From: Acorus gramineus
Lineage: Eukaryota; Streptophyta; Magnoliopsida; Acorales; Acoraceae
Direction: 5' to 3'
NCBI GenBank assembly: GCA_030737835.1
Contig: CM060850.1
Location: 16,032,734 to 16,096,733 of the forward strand
Length of the DNA: 64,000 nucleotides
A program made the translations under genes and the position numbers. Below, piece after piece: positions 55,626 to 64,000 of the stretch. The notes below the pieces were generated by a model. The model did no database searches. It saw only the letters and a list, made by a program, of their open reading frames with translations, and was not told the DNA's origin. Every line of letters begins with the position of its first letter. Position 1 is the stretch's first letter.

Positions 55626-57743
55626 ATGACAACCAACCACCCATCACCCCCACCCTCCGCAGCCACTCGCCACAACCCCGCTCTCGGTGACTACCTCCGC
55701 CGCGTCGGCGCCTCCATCTCCTCTCCACCGCCACCCAAACCCAACCAACACGATATCGAGATGGCCGTCGCCCACACCAAAACACCCCTCCCTTTCGTCC
55801 TCTCCTTCACCGATCTCACCTACTCCGTCAAGAACAACCGCCGCCGCTCCGATTCCAAGCGCTCCAGTCTCTCCCCTTCCGACGCGCCGTCATCAACCGC
55901 CAAGGATCCGAAGACGAAGGTCCTCCTGGACTCGGTGTCCGGGGAGGCGCGCGACGGGGAGATCCTGGCGGTCCTGGGCGCGAGCGGGTCGGGGAAGTCG
56001 ACCCTGATCGACGCGCTGGCGAACCGCATATCGAGAGAGAGCCTCGGAGGGCGCGTCACGTTAAACGGGGAGCCCCTCGAGAGCCGCATGTTGAAGGTGA
56101 TCTCCGCGTACGTCATGCAGGACGACCTCCTCTTCCCCATGCTCACCGTCGAAGAGACCCTCCTCTTCTCCGCCGAGTTCCGCCTCCCCCGCTCCCTCTC
56201 CTCCTCAAAAAAGAAGTTCCGCGTCCAGACCCTCATCGACCAGCTCGGCCTCCGCTCCGCCGCTAAGACCATCATCGGCGACGAGGGCCACCGCGGCGTC
56301 TCCGGCGGCGAACGCCGCCGCGTCTCCATCGGCATCGACATCATCCACGACCCCATCGTCCTCTTCCTCGACGAACCCACCTCCGGCCTCGACTCCACAA
56401 GCGCGTTCATGGTGGTCAAGGTGTTGCAGAGGATCGCCAAGTCCGGGAGCATCGTAGTCATGTCCGTCCACCAGCCGAGCTCCCGCATCCTCGGCCTCCT
56501 CGACCGTCTGATCTTCCTCTCCCGCGGCCAGACCGTCTACTACGGCCCCCCCGAAGCGCTCCCCCCCTTCTTCTCCGCCTTCGGCCGCCACATGCCGGAG
56601 AATGAGAACTGGACGGAGTTCGCATTGGACGTGATATGCGACCTCGAAGGGTCCCCGGGCGGGACTACAGCGTTAGTTGAGTTCAACAGGTCGACACGCG
56701 GCGTACCCGCGACGACGACGAGACACGTCACCAACCTCTCCCTCAAAGACGCAATCAGCGCGAGCATCTCACTTGGGAAGCTCGTGTCGGGGTCCGCGAC
56801 GTTCGCCAACCCGTTCTGGGTGGAGATCGGGACGCTGACTAAGCGGTCCGCGACGAACATGCGGCGGATGCCGGAGCTCTTCGTGATCCGTTTCGGGGCG
56901 GTTCTCGTCACGGGCTTCATCCTCGCCACCATCTTCTGGCGCCTCGAAAGCTCACCGAAAGGCGTCCAGGAGCGCCTCGGCTTCTTCGCCTTCGCCGTGT
57001 CCACCATCTTCTACACGTGCGCGGACGCGTTCCCGGTCTTCCTCCACGAGCGCTACATCTTCATGCGGGAGACCGCCCACAACGCCTACCGCCGCTCCTC
57101 CTACGTCCTCTCCAATGTCATCGTCGCTGTCCCCTCCCTCATCTTCCTCTCAGTCGCCTTCGCCTTCACCACCTTCTTCGCCGTGGGCCTCGCCGGGGGC
57201 GTCAAGGGCTTCCTCTACTTTTTCTTGATCATCCTTGCCTCGTTTTGGGCCGGGATTTCCTTCGTGACCTTCCTTTCAGGGGTTGTCTCGCATCTCATGC
57301 TCGGATACACAGTCGTCGTTCCCATTCTCGCTTACTTCCTCCTCTTCAGTGGGTTCTTCATCAACCGTGATAGGATCCCCCCGTATTGGATATGGTTCCA
57401 CTACATCTCTCTCGTAAAGTACCCGTACGAGGCGGTTTTGCAGAACGAGTTCGGGAGCACGACGAAGTGCTTCGTGAGCGGGTCGCAGATATTCGACAAC
57501 ACGCCATTGGGGAACCTGTCGCCGGCGATGAAGGAGAGACTGTTGAAGGGGCTGAGCGCGTCTTTGGGGGTGAACATAACGGGGTCGACGTGCGTGACGA
57601 GGGGGACGGACATACTGAGACAGCAGGGGATCACTGACTTGAGCAAGTGGGACTGTCTGTGGATCACTGTCGCTTGGGGTTTCTTGTTCAGGATCATGTT
57701 CTACTTTGCGCTCTTGTTGGGTAGCAAGAACAAGAGGAGGTGA
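55626..57743 (+). CDS. ABCG: ABCG (WBC) half-size ABC transporter, ABCG1/2/6/16/20-like clade
   Basis: One intronless exon. I start at the Met of [11 protein letters not shown] (705 residues), because the 35 residues encoded upstream in frame from 55521 look like leader sequence and the family begins shortly before the ALGDYL block. The nucleotide-binding domain comes first: [14 protein letters not shown] near residue 58, Walker [10 protein letters not shown] near 118-126, signature [12 protein letters not shown] near 222-233, Walker [14 protein letters not shown] near 246-258, and the H-loop SVHQPSS near 278. The membrane domain with about six segments follows ([18 protein letters not shown] near 419, [18 protein letters not shown] near 487, and [15 protein letters not shown] near 569). 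Such transporters dimerise in the plasma membrane; Arabidopsis relatives export suberin or pollen wall lipids. Strong GC3 bias contrasts with the surroundings. The gene looks fully functional. Confidence 0.93.
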   Translation: MTTNHPSPPPSAATRHNPALGDYLRRVGASISSPPPPKPNQHDIEMAVAHTKTPLPFVLSFTDLTYSVKNNRRRSDSKRSSLSPSDAPSSTAKDPKTKVLLDSVSGEARDGEILAVLGASGSGKSTLIDALANRISRESLGGRVTLNGEPLESRMLKVISAYVMQDDLLFPMLTVEETLLFSAEFRLPRSLSSSKKKFRVQTLIDQLGLRSAAKTIIGDEGHRGVSGGERRRVSIGIDIIHDPIVLFLDEPTSGLDSTSAFMVVKVLQRIAKSGSIVVMSVHQPSSRILGLLDRLIFLSRGQTVYYGPPEALPPFFSAFGRHMPENENWTEFALDVICDLEGSPGGTTALVEFNRSTRGVPATTTRHVTNLSLKDAISASISLGKLVSGSATFANPFWVEIGTLTKRSATNMRRMPELFVIRFGAVLVTGFILATIFWRLESSPKGVQERLGFFAFAVSTIFYTCADAFPVFLHERYIFMRETAHNAYRRSSYVLSNVIVAVPSLIFLSVAFAFTTFFAVGLAGGVKGFLYFFLIILASFWAGISFVTFLSGVVSHLMLGYTVVVPILAYFLLFSGFFINRDRIPPYWIWFHYISLVKYPYEAVLQNEFGSTTKCFVSGSQIFDNTPLGNLSPAMKERLLKGLSASLGVNITGSTCVTRGTDILRQQGITDLSKWDCLWITVAWGFLFRIMFYFALLLGSKNKRR

Positions 57744-57889
57744 TCGGTGTCGACGTCAGAAGCATTTTATATATATTCGAATATAATTAGAATGTATTCA
57801 AATAATTACGATTTTTCCTTTAAAAAAAAATATAAATTGAATAATTAATTAGTACTTTTTTTTTTTGTGTTTTAATCATCTCTTACTTG
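57744..57889. other. 3' flank of the ABCG gene
   Basis: Short AT-rich flank; the 3' UTR is presumably here. Confidence 0.5.
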
Positions 57890-59371
57890 CAGGGGCGGAA
57901 CAAGATTTTATATGAGGGGGGGCTAATAGGAATTCAAAATCTAGTAAATAATTTGAGTTTAATATAAATTAAACGAGTTCATAAGTCATTTCTAATAAAC
58001 TTTGACATATTTAAGTAAATATTCAAAAACAGACAAAATCAATCTTTTTCTAGAAAATACATTATTGAAGTTGTGCCCGACGATCCTTAAGAGAATAAAA
58101 ATCATCTATTATCGAATTTGAGTCAATATTTTCAGCAAATTCTTTTTCAATATAGACGATCATAGAATCTGCAAGAAAATCATCATCCATCTTCGTGCGA
58201 AGTGCTGTTTTAACAAGCTTCATAGCTGAAAATGCACGTTCACTAGTTGCCGTAGAAACAGGAAGAGTCAACACAAGACGAATCAATCTATCAATCAAAG
58301 TATAAACCTCTGACTTTCTTGTTTCAACTAATCTTCGACATAATTCAGAAATAGTAGATATGTTCATAAAATCTGGATGATGAGGTACATCAAGCTCGTA
58401 ATGTTGTAGTTGAATTCTCAAAGTGCACATCTCTTGCTTTGTGAAATCTTGAGGATAAAATTTTTCAGCCAGAGTACAAATATCATCAATTTTAAATGCT
58501 TTATAACCATCACTGGGATCCAAAGCCGAGCTAAAAATAAAAAGTTCCATTGCCCCCTCGCTGAATCTGTCATTTAACTCCTGCAATTGAAAATCTATTG
58601 CTTCATTGAATAATTCAAATTGATAATGCTCTAACATCTGACAAGAACGACGCGTACCCACCATATAAGGAGCATGCATATCAGGCGTTTCAATGTCATA
58701 CCGTTTGCAGAATATAACCACATTTGTAAAAAAATTATCCCAACCATCATTTCTCAATCTCAAGAGAAGCTCTTTTGTAGTTGAGATTAAACTCATAGCA
58801 TTTAAAATGTCTTGAGATTTTTGTTGCAGAGCTTGACAAAGTACTTCAGTGATACCCATAATTTTATACAATAAATGCAAGATAAATACAAATTCAAATG
58901 ATCTCATTGCAATATAAGCACCAGAAGCTTCTCCGCGTATAGAGTTGGTTGATCCATCATCTATAATTTTTTTAAGAACTGTACAAGATGGACCAAACAT
59001 ATCTATCAAACTACTAATTGAACTAAAATGAGAGCTCCAACGAGTAGCTCCAGCTCGATGCAGAGTACCAATCTGATTGGCCCCTCTACCGGTCTCAAGT
59101 TCACCACTAGCTGACATATTTGCAATTTCATCTGCTTGAGCAATTTGTAACTCACTATGACGTTTGGGAGATGCAACAACAAGATTAACAATGGATGTTA
59201 ATGTTGAAAAGAATAGCCAGATAGAAGCCATGTCTTTAGATGCTGCAACTAAGGCTAACTGTAGTCGATGGGCAAAGCAATGTACATAATATGCATATGG
59301 ACAATCCCTAAGGAATAAAGCCTGCAATCCTTTCCATGCACCACGCATATTGCTAGCACCGTCATACCCTT
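57890..59371 (-). mobile_element. hAT transposon, 3' part, interrupted by an LTR element
   Basis: The terminus CAGGGGCGGAACAAGATTTT at 57890 is a typical hAT end, about 170 bp beyond the transposase stop codon. The other terminus must lie beyond the LTR retroelement that interrupts the transposase gene at about 59372, outside the window. Confidence 0.75.
58062..59371 (-). pseudogene. hAT transposase (ZMYM1/TTF-type), C-terminal 437 codons, gene split by insertion
   Basis: The frame reads KGYDGASNMRGAWKGLQALF, YYVHCFAHRLQLALVAASKD, a GATRWSSHFSS block, and ends with the hAT dimerisation region (LVLTLPVSTATSERAFSAMK, LVKTALRTKMDDDFLADSMI). This is the catalytic and C-terminal part of hAT transposases of the kind annotated in plants as zinc finger MYM-type protein 1-like. 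The frame has no internal stop, so the element was recently coding. The codons upstream of about 59371 (to 59519) belong to the inserted LTR and are unrelated, so the N-terminal zinc finger and first catalytic residues are cut off. Confidence 0.88.
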
Positions 59372-59759
59372 TGTCGGTGTTGGATTTTGGACGCGGCGTG
59401 GTCGTGAATCCGGGTTCCTTCAAGTTTGGTTCCGTTATGCACACGGCGCTTCGAATCACCACTTGATGGATCGTCCAAGGTTGCCCGACCGCTTCCAGGG
59501 ACGTTGGTGTGATCGCCACTTGCTTTTCCTCAAAAGCAAGAAAAGAAGATTTCTTCTGTTATTACTCGCCTTCAACGAGGGATGCGGGTTCTCCTCTCAA
59601 GGATCATGGCCGGCCGTGCCTTGAGGTGTTTAAGCTCAGATTGATCCTGCAAACCCAAAGAGAGAGAAAGGTACTTTTTTTTTTGTGCAAGGTTGGCAAA
59701 TGGGATAAAAAAGGGTGTTCTTTCTGGTCAATAGACTGGAGATTGGTGAATTAGAAGGG

Positions 59760-60160
59760 ATTGTTGGTCTCGACGAACCACGGGGGAGTTGTCGAGATTG
59801 ACAAACTATGGGTGGATGGTCGGGTTCGACAAACTATGATTGGATTGTCGAGTTCGGCGAGTTAAAGAGGGGTTGTCGGGTTTGACGAGTTAGAGGAGGG
59901 TTGTCGGGTTTGACAAATTAGAGGAGGGTTGTCGGGTTTGACGAGTTAGAGGAGGGTTGTCGGGTTTGACGAGTTAGAGGAGGGTTGTCGGGTTTGACGA
60001 GTTAAAGGTGGGTTGTCGGTATTGACGAGTTAGAGGAGGGTTGTCGGGTTTGACGAGTTAGAGGAGGGTTGTCGGGTTAGACGAGTACAGGGGGATTGTC
60101 GAGTTCGACGAGTTAAAGGGTGGATTGTCGAGTTCGACGATCCACGGGGGGTTGTCGAGG
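59760..60160. repeat. Tandem repeats of about 28-29 bp in the LTR
   Basis: Units contain GAGGAGGGTTGTCGGGTTTG followed by ACGAGTTA, about a dozen copies with drift toward the left and right ends (TTGTCGAGTTCGACGAG). Confidence 0.85.
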
Positions 60161-60611
60161 GTTAACTCCAAGAAAAATTTAACAAAATTAGGGGGAGGTT
60201 TATGTTAGCAAGGAACGAAGAAAAACAAAAAAAGCAGCATATAAACAGTATATAAAAGAGTAATAACAAACATATAAAGCAGTAAATGACGAATAAAGTA
60301 AACAAAGTAAAACAAAAGGGGTTAGTAGTCCTTGGGAGGTACCCAAACTTGCAAAGGGGAGTGTTCAAATGGTCCCTAGACCAACTGACCAACGATCCAA
60401 GTTAGGGTCGTCCGCCAGCTGCGTATAGTTTCCAAAAGAACTGATAAAAGTTCAATGATGTACTCCAACACTCTCAACTTTGATTAAACTTATATTTATT
60501 AGATTTAGTAAGTTTGTTACAACCTTATACAAGTTCTTTTAGGAAATGATATGTTATACAAGTTCTCTTAAGTAAAAAAAGAAAGAGAAGAAAAAAAAAG
60601 GAAAGGGAAGG

Positions 60612-60880
60612 GAAGTGAGGGTAGGGAGGTGTGGTGGGTGGTTGTTTGGAGTGGCTGCCGGCGTAGGGGGTGGTGGTGCTCGGAAACGGAGGGTGGAGAG
60701 TGTTGAGAGGGCTGTTGGTGGTAAAGAACAAGGTGGGTTCGGATGGGTGGCTTTTGGAGAGGAATGGGAGGGGTTTGGTGGTAGGTGAGAGTGGTGGGTG
60801 GTTGTTTGGGGTGGCTGCTGGTGTAGGGGGTGGTGGTGCTCGGAAATGGAGGGTGGAGAGTGGTGAAAGGTCGCTGGTCT
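60612..60880. repeat. Direct duplication of about 85 bp inside the LTR
   Basis: GTGGGTGGTTGTTTGGAGTG and GGGGGTGGTGGTGCTCGGAA recur near 60635-60705 and 60795-60870 with few differences. Overlapping open frames here are compositional. Confidence 0.75.
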
Positions 60881-60960
60881 CAAGTGGGGTGGCTAGGAGA
60901 GACTTTGGAGAGTAAAAGGTGGGTAAAAGATGAGTTAAAGATGGTTCTCCTCCTCCAAAA

Positions 60961-60976
60961 GCCTCCCTTTTATAGC
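60961..60976 (-). promoter_or_regulatory. TATA box of the minus-strand LTR
   Basis: GGCTATAAAAGGGAGG on the minus strand, with repeats upstream and a CT-rich leader downstream, marks the probable transcription start region of the retroelement. Confidence 0.65.
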
Positions 60977-61139
60977 CCCAAACGACCACCACCTTCTTGA
61001 CACCTGTTTGGGGAAGTCATGAGTGCCCCACGACGCTCCCACGTTCACCCGAAGTGGCTGACGTCGGTGGAGAGGCGAAAAAAATCGAGCCATGCCGTCC
61101 TTTCCGAGCTGAACTTATCCCAGTATTTTCGACGATCCG

Positions 61140-61500
61140 TCATCCCATTGTCGAGGTCGACAATCCCACCAAAGATCGTCGAAGTCGACAATTCTCAGAA
61201 AGATCGTCCAGTTCGACAATCCTTTCAAAGATCGTCGAAGTCGACGATCCTCAGAAAGATCGTCCAGTTCGACAATCCTTTCAAAGATCGTCGAAGTCGA
61301 CGATCCTCAGAAAGATCGTCCAGTTCGACAATCCTTTCAGAGATCGTCGAAGTCGACGATCCTCAGAAGGATCGTCCAGTTCGACAATCCTTTCAGAGAT
61401 CGTCGAAGTCGACGATCCTTAGAAAGATCGTCCAGTTCGACAATCCTTTCAGAGATCGTCGAAGTCGACGATCCTCAGAAAGGTCGTCCAGTGCGACGGG
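61140..61500. repeat. 56-bp tandem repeats upstream of the LTR TATA box
   Basis: About six units alternate AGATCGTCCAGTTCGACAAT, CCTTTCA and AGATCGTCGAAGTCGACGAT, CCTCAGAA. The unit contains the self-complementary TCGTCGAAGTCGACGA. In U3 position such repeats could act as enhancer-like sequence, which is inference. Confidence 0.85.
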
Positions 61501-62559
61501 TGGGTGGTCGCTTGTCTTAATCACCAAACAGATTTTAGATGTCTTGTTCAGCAACCCGAGGCTTAACCATTCTGGGCAATAGTACTGCTTCTCTTGAGCT
61601 TTTCTTTAAACTTATCACTTGTTGCGCTCATGCTTTCTTTTCTTCCCTTTCCCTACTCAAGTGATTATTCTGGCTTTGGGGAGATCATCCGGGCTTAGAC
61701 CTGCAAACTAAGATATCACAAATAATAAGTGTTTCACAGTTCTGACCGATCAAAATGGGGTATCTACAATTGCCCCTCCTCGGATGGTGTTTTAAGTGAA
61801 GCTTGAAGCACCATTCGAGGATAAGAAGAGAGACCTCATTTTGATCGGTTTAACCATCAGGCATTGTTTTCTGGTAGATACAAGTCAGGAGATAAACATG
61901 GAAGCAATTTTCTTATGATCCATCAATGAAATGATCATTGAAGGGAGAAGGAAATATTTTATCTAAATGTCAATGAGTGATCCAACCCTTGGTTGGGGTT
62001 CCTAGCCTTCGTGTACTGCAGCCCGGCGTTGGATTCCCTGTGCCTACCGTGCGTTGCAACTCAGCAAACAGGGGGATATCATGACAGAAATAAAAAGGGG
62101 ACACTCTCGAATAATTGGAGAAGGATTATTTTATTAATAACTCAAAGAAAATTGGACTATGGGGAAATCAATCCTGACTTGCATGTACTGAGAGACCAAA
62201 TGCCCAGGTTTAACTACCGTAGCCCTAATGAAAATCCTGAAAATGTACCGAAATGCTACTGACATATACGATAAAAATGCTTATAGATGCCCAAAATCTA
62301 AAGATGTGCCAAAAATTTGCTTTGAAAATTATGCAATAGAATGCCCAAAAGGTGCTCAAAACATAAAGAGAGTGCAGAAAATCAGAATATTCATTGGTAT
62401 AGGCGATATAACACTTGAAAATATCCAAAATCTGAAACAAAAATAAATGCCTAAAATTTGAAAATAAATGTCCAAAAAAATCTGAAAAATACGTCCGAAA
62501 TCCGTTGGAGATACGTGAAATAAAGTGTTCAAAGATGCTTCCAAGACACAACTATATAA

Positions 62560-63000
62560 ACTTAAATTAAGTACATGTTTATTTAGATAGATACATGTGC
62601 ATATATGTATATGGGTGATTTAGACATACCTGTGGTGGGTTTTGACTCAACTTAAATTAAATGCATGTTTATTTAGGTGGATACATGTGTATATATATAT
62701 GGGTGACTTAGACATGCTGTGATGGTTTTGACTCAACTCAAATTAAATGCATGTTTATTTAGGTGGATACATGTGTATATATATATGGGTGACTTAGACA
62801 TGCTGTGATGGGGTTTTGACTTAAATGAAATTAAATGCATGTTTATTTAGATAGATACATGTGTGTATATATATGGGTGACTTAAACATGCTGTGATGGG
62901 GTTTTGACTCAACTCAATTAAATGCATGTTTATTTAGATAAGTACATGTGTATATATATATGGGTGACTTAGACATGCTGTGATGGGGTTTTGACTCAAG
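62560..63000. repeat. Tandem repeats of about 88-90 bp, five copies
   Basis: Units contain AAATTAAATGCATGTTTATTTAG, ACATGTGTATATATATGGGTG, ACTTAGACATGCTGTGATGG and GGTTTTGACTCAA in constant order. Confidence 0.88.
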
Positions 63001-63135
63001 TGAAATGTGAAATACCACAAGCTGCTCGTTCAACCCGGGGCGTCACCAACTTCTAAGCTTTAATCCTCCCAAATCCATTTTTTTTTTTTGACAGACCCCC
63101 TTTTATCTTCCTCACCTACTCAAAACGAGTTTGAG

Positions 63136-64000
63136 ATGCCGCCGAGGGCCGAGCGTTTGGAGCGAAAACGGCGGAAGACTTCCGCGGGTGGTTCGGTGGG
63201 GCAACGTGGGGAGAGCAATGATGACCCGAAGGCGACCCTTGACGTTCCGAAGGTGAGGGGTGTGGTGGCAGGGATCATGGAAGCACGTTCAGCCACGCCG
63301 GAGGTTATGGGCAGCAGCGGTGGGGGCCGGGGTGGTGTTGGAGAAGAAGGAACGGAAGGTGCACGAGAGGTGTTTGGTGAAATGCTCGAGAGGGACCGTG
63401 AGACCATTATGACGGCGATGGTAGAAACAAGGCTGATGACGGTGATGGGGGAGGCAGTAGGAGGCGACACAGCGGTTGCGGAGGGCGGCGAAACGTCGGG
63501 GGCAGCCGGCGCCCGCATGGGGGTGACGGGTGCGGACGCGGGAAAAAGGGAGATGAGGGCAGCGGTTATACCCGAAGCGGGGGCAGGCATGGAGGCTGAG
63601 GGTAATGCGGGCGTGCACCTAGTGGGAGTCTCGGGGGTTGTCGATGATGTGGCAACGAGAGGAGTGTCAGGGGTGGAGGCGGGAGCGGTGAGTGCGGGGA
63701 TTGTCGTGGCGAGGGTGAATATGGGGACTAATGGGTCGGAGGAGATATCATGGGATGAGTCGACTGCAGCAGAATCTAACAGATCCGCAGACGAAAGCAC
63801 AAAGATAGATGAGGTCGAGGGGGGCAGCGTAAGCATTGATGTGTTTGCGGGCGTTGTCGCGGGTGTGAGTGGCTTTGGGCAAGACGCTGCAGAGGGTGGT
63901 TCGGACTCGGACGAGTCTGAGGGTGCGAACACAGGGGTTGATGAGCCTAATGAAATTGGAGGGGCTGATGAACGGGTTGCCATGCTTGATTTGGAGGCGG
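63136..64000 (+). CDS. Partial antisense ORF of the minus-strand LTR element, open at window end
   Basis: The plus strand is open from ATG at 63136 to the last base (288 codons). It starts MPPRAERLERKRRKTSAGG and continues as a Gly, Ala, Val and Glu-rich, low-complexity protein with an acidic stretch (GSDSDESEGANTG) near its visible end. It runs opposite to the retroelement defined by the LTR at 59372-61768, so it may be the 5' end of an antisense ORF of the Tat type. No domain is visible yet. The minus-strand frame through the same DNA (63983-63120) is Pro/Ser/Thr-rich and is open too; one of the two is a shadow, and composition alone does not settle which. The basic N-terminus argues for the plus strand. 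Confidence 0.4.
   Translation, partial: MPPRAERLERKRRKTSAGGSVGQRGESNDDPKATLDVPKVRGVVAGIMEARSATPEVMGSSGGGRGGVGEEGTEGAREVFGEMLERDRETIMTAMVETRLMTVMGEAVGGDTAVAEGGETSGAAGARMGVTGADAGKREMRAAVIPEAGAGMEAEGNAGVHLVGVSGVVDDVATRGVSGVEAGAVSAGIVVARVNMGTNGSEEISWDESTAAESNRSADESTKIDEVEGGSVSIDVFAGVVAGVSGFGQDAAEGGSDSDESEGANTGVDEPNEIGGADERVAMLDLEA

Larger units (their letters stand above)
59372..61768 (-). repeat. 3' LTR (about 2.4 kb) of a minus-strand LTR retroelement
   Basis: On the minus strand it begins TGTAGATACCCCATTTTGAT at 61768 and ends near 59372-59378 in ACCGACA or ATCCAACA. A purine-rich tract (CCGAGGAGGGGCAAT) precedes it at 61783-61769, which fits a 3' LTR with the element body to the right. CTATAAAAGGGAGGC (60975-60961) is a good TATA box in the same orientation. 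Repeats occupy both sides of the TATA box. The left end falls inside the hAT transposase gene. The partner LTR is outside the window. Confidence 0.75.
61769..64000 (-). mobile_element. Internal 3' region of the minus-strand LTR retroelement, continuing off the window
   Basis: From the polypurine tract rightwards come non-coding DNA, a tandem repeat block (62560-63000) and a GC-rich open frame antisense to the element. A long 3' region with repeats and an antisense ORF between pol and LTR suggests the Tat/Ogre group, as for the element at 25140-31817. No pol motif is visible before the window ends. Confidence 0.6.

Noticed and set aside
59372..59519. N-terminal 48 codons of the hAT transposase frame
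   Set aside because: They lie in the inserted LTR, beyond the break after KGYDGASNM, and are not transposase sequence.
60525..60992. 155-codon Pro/Thr-rich minus-strand frame
   Set aside because: It lies downstream of the LTR TATA box in a repeated, compositionally biased region and has no domain; it is most likely LTR leader.
1..64000. tRNA, rRNA or organellar DNA insertions
   Set aside because: I saw no tRNA-like cloverleaf with conserved arms, no rRNA words and no chloroplast or mitochondrial gene sequence; a dedicated search was not possible.

Overview
This is nuclear DNA from a flowering plant. It holds plant-specific gene families (a half-size ABCG transporter, type I MADS-box genes, small WRN-like exonucleases, a Raf-like kinase fragment), introns with GT/AG borders, and dense plant transposons (Ty3/gypsy Tat-type with antisense ORFs, Ty1/copia, a TRIM-like element, hAT, PIF, MULE-type and foldback MITEs). 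The strong contrast between GC-rich, GC3-biased coding regions and AT-rich intergenic DNA suggests a monocot, but that is an inference. All identifications rest on reading motifs by eye; no database search was possible.

Layout. 1-9.5 kb: a foldback element, an exonuclease-like gene with one intron and lost catalytic residues (2351-3154), a decayed gypsy fragment, an intact intronless exonuclease paralog (8060-8689, minus) and small MITEs. 9.5-25 kb: mostly transposon debris, namely a PIF-type MITE, a probable gypsy LTR (10.5-13.2 kb), foldback MITEs, a hAT MITE with a perfect 8-bp target duplication, a LINE RNase H tail, a third exonuclease copy broken by one nonsense codon (18812-19447), and a PIF-type element. 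25.1-31.8 kb: the 3' part of a Tat-type gypsy element with two antisense gag-independent ORF regions and a 1.03-kb LTR carrying 60-bp repeats. 33.8-35.0 kb: a BOP1/ERB1 pseudogene.

35.1-44.3 kb is the most structured part. Two nearly identical, apparently intact type I MADS-box genes face each other in a large inverted repeat. Each arm also carries the same internally deleted exonuclease remnant. The spacer holds a MULE-type MITE and a copia fragment that is itself split by a hAT element.

44.9-49.0 kb: fragments of a Raf-like MAPKKK and of a plant D-Ala-D-Ala ligase gene, separated by a complete 1.2-kb TRIM-like LTR element filled with a GC-rich minisatellite and carrying a perfect 15-bp stem-loop near its primer binding site. 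51-54.8 kb: MITEs, a probable LINE tail, and a solo LTR of the Tat family with a perfect 5-bp target duplication. 55.6-57.7 kb: one intact intronless ABCG half-transporter. 57.9-64 kb: a hAT transposase gene cut by insertion of a minus-strand LTR element whose 2.4-kb 3' LTR and part of whose body (with a long antisense ORF running off the window) are visible.

Probably functional genes are few: ABCG (55626-57743), the two MADS genes, the exonuclease at 8060-8689 and possibly the spliced copy at 2351-3154. They do not form one pathway. The common theme is duplication: the exonuclease block, with its promoter and 3' flank, was copied repeatedly, and one deleted copy was carried along when the MADS region was duplicated in inverted orientation.
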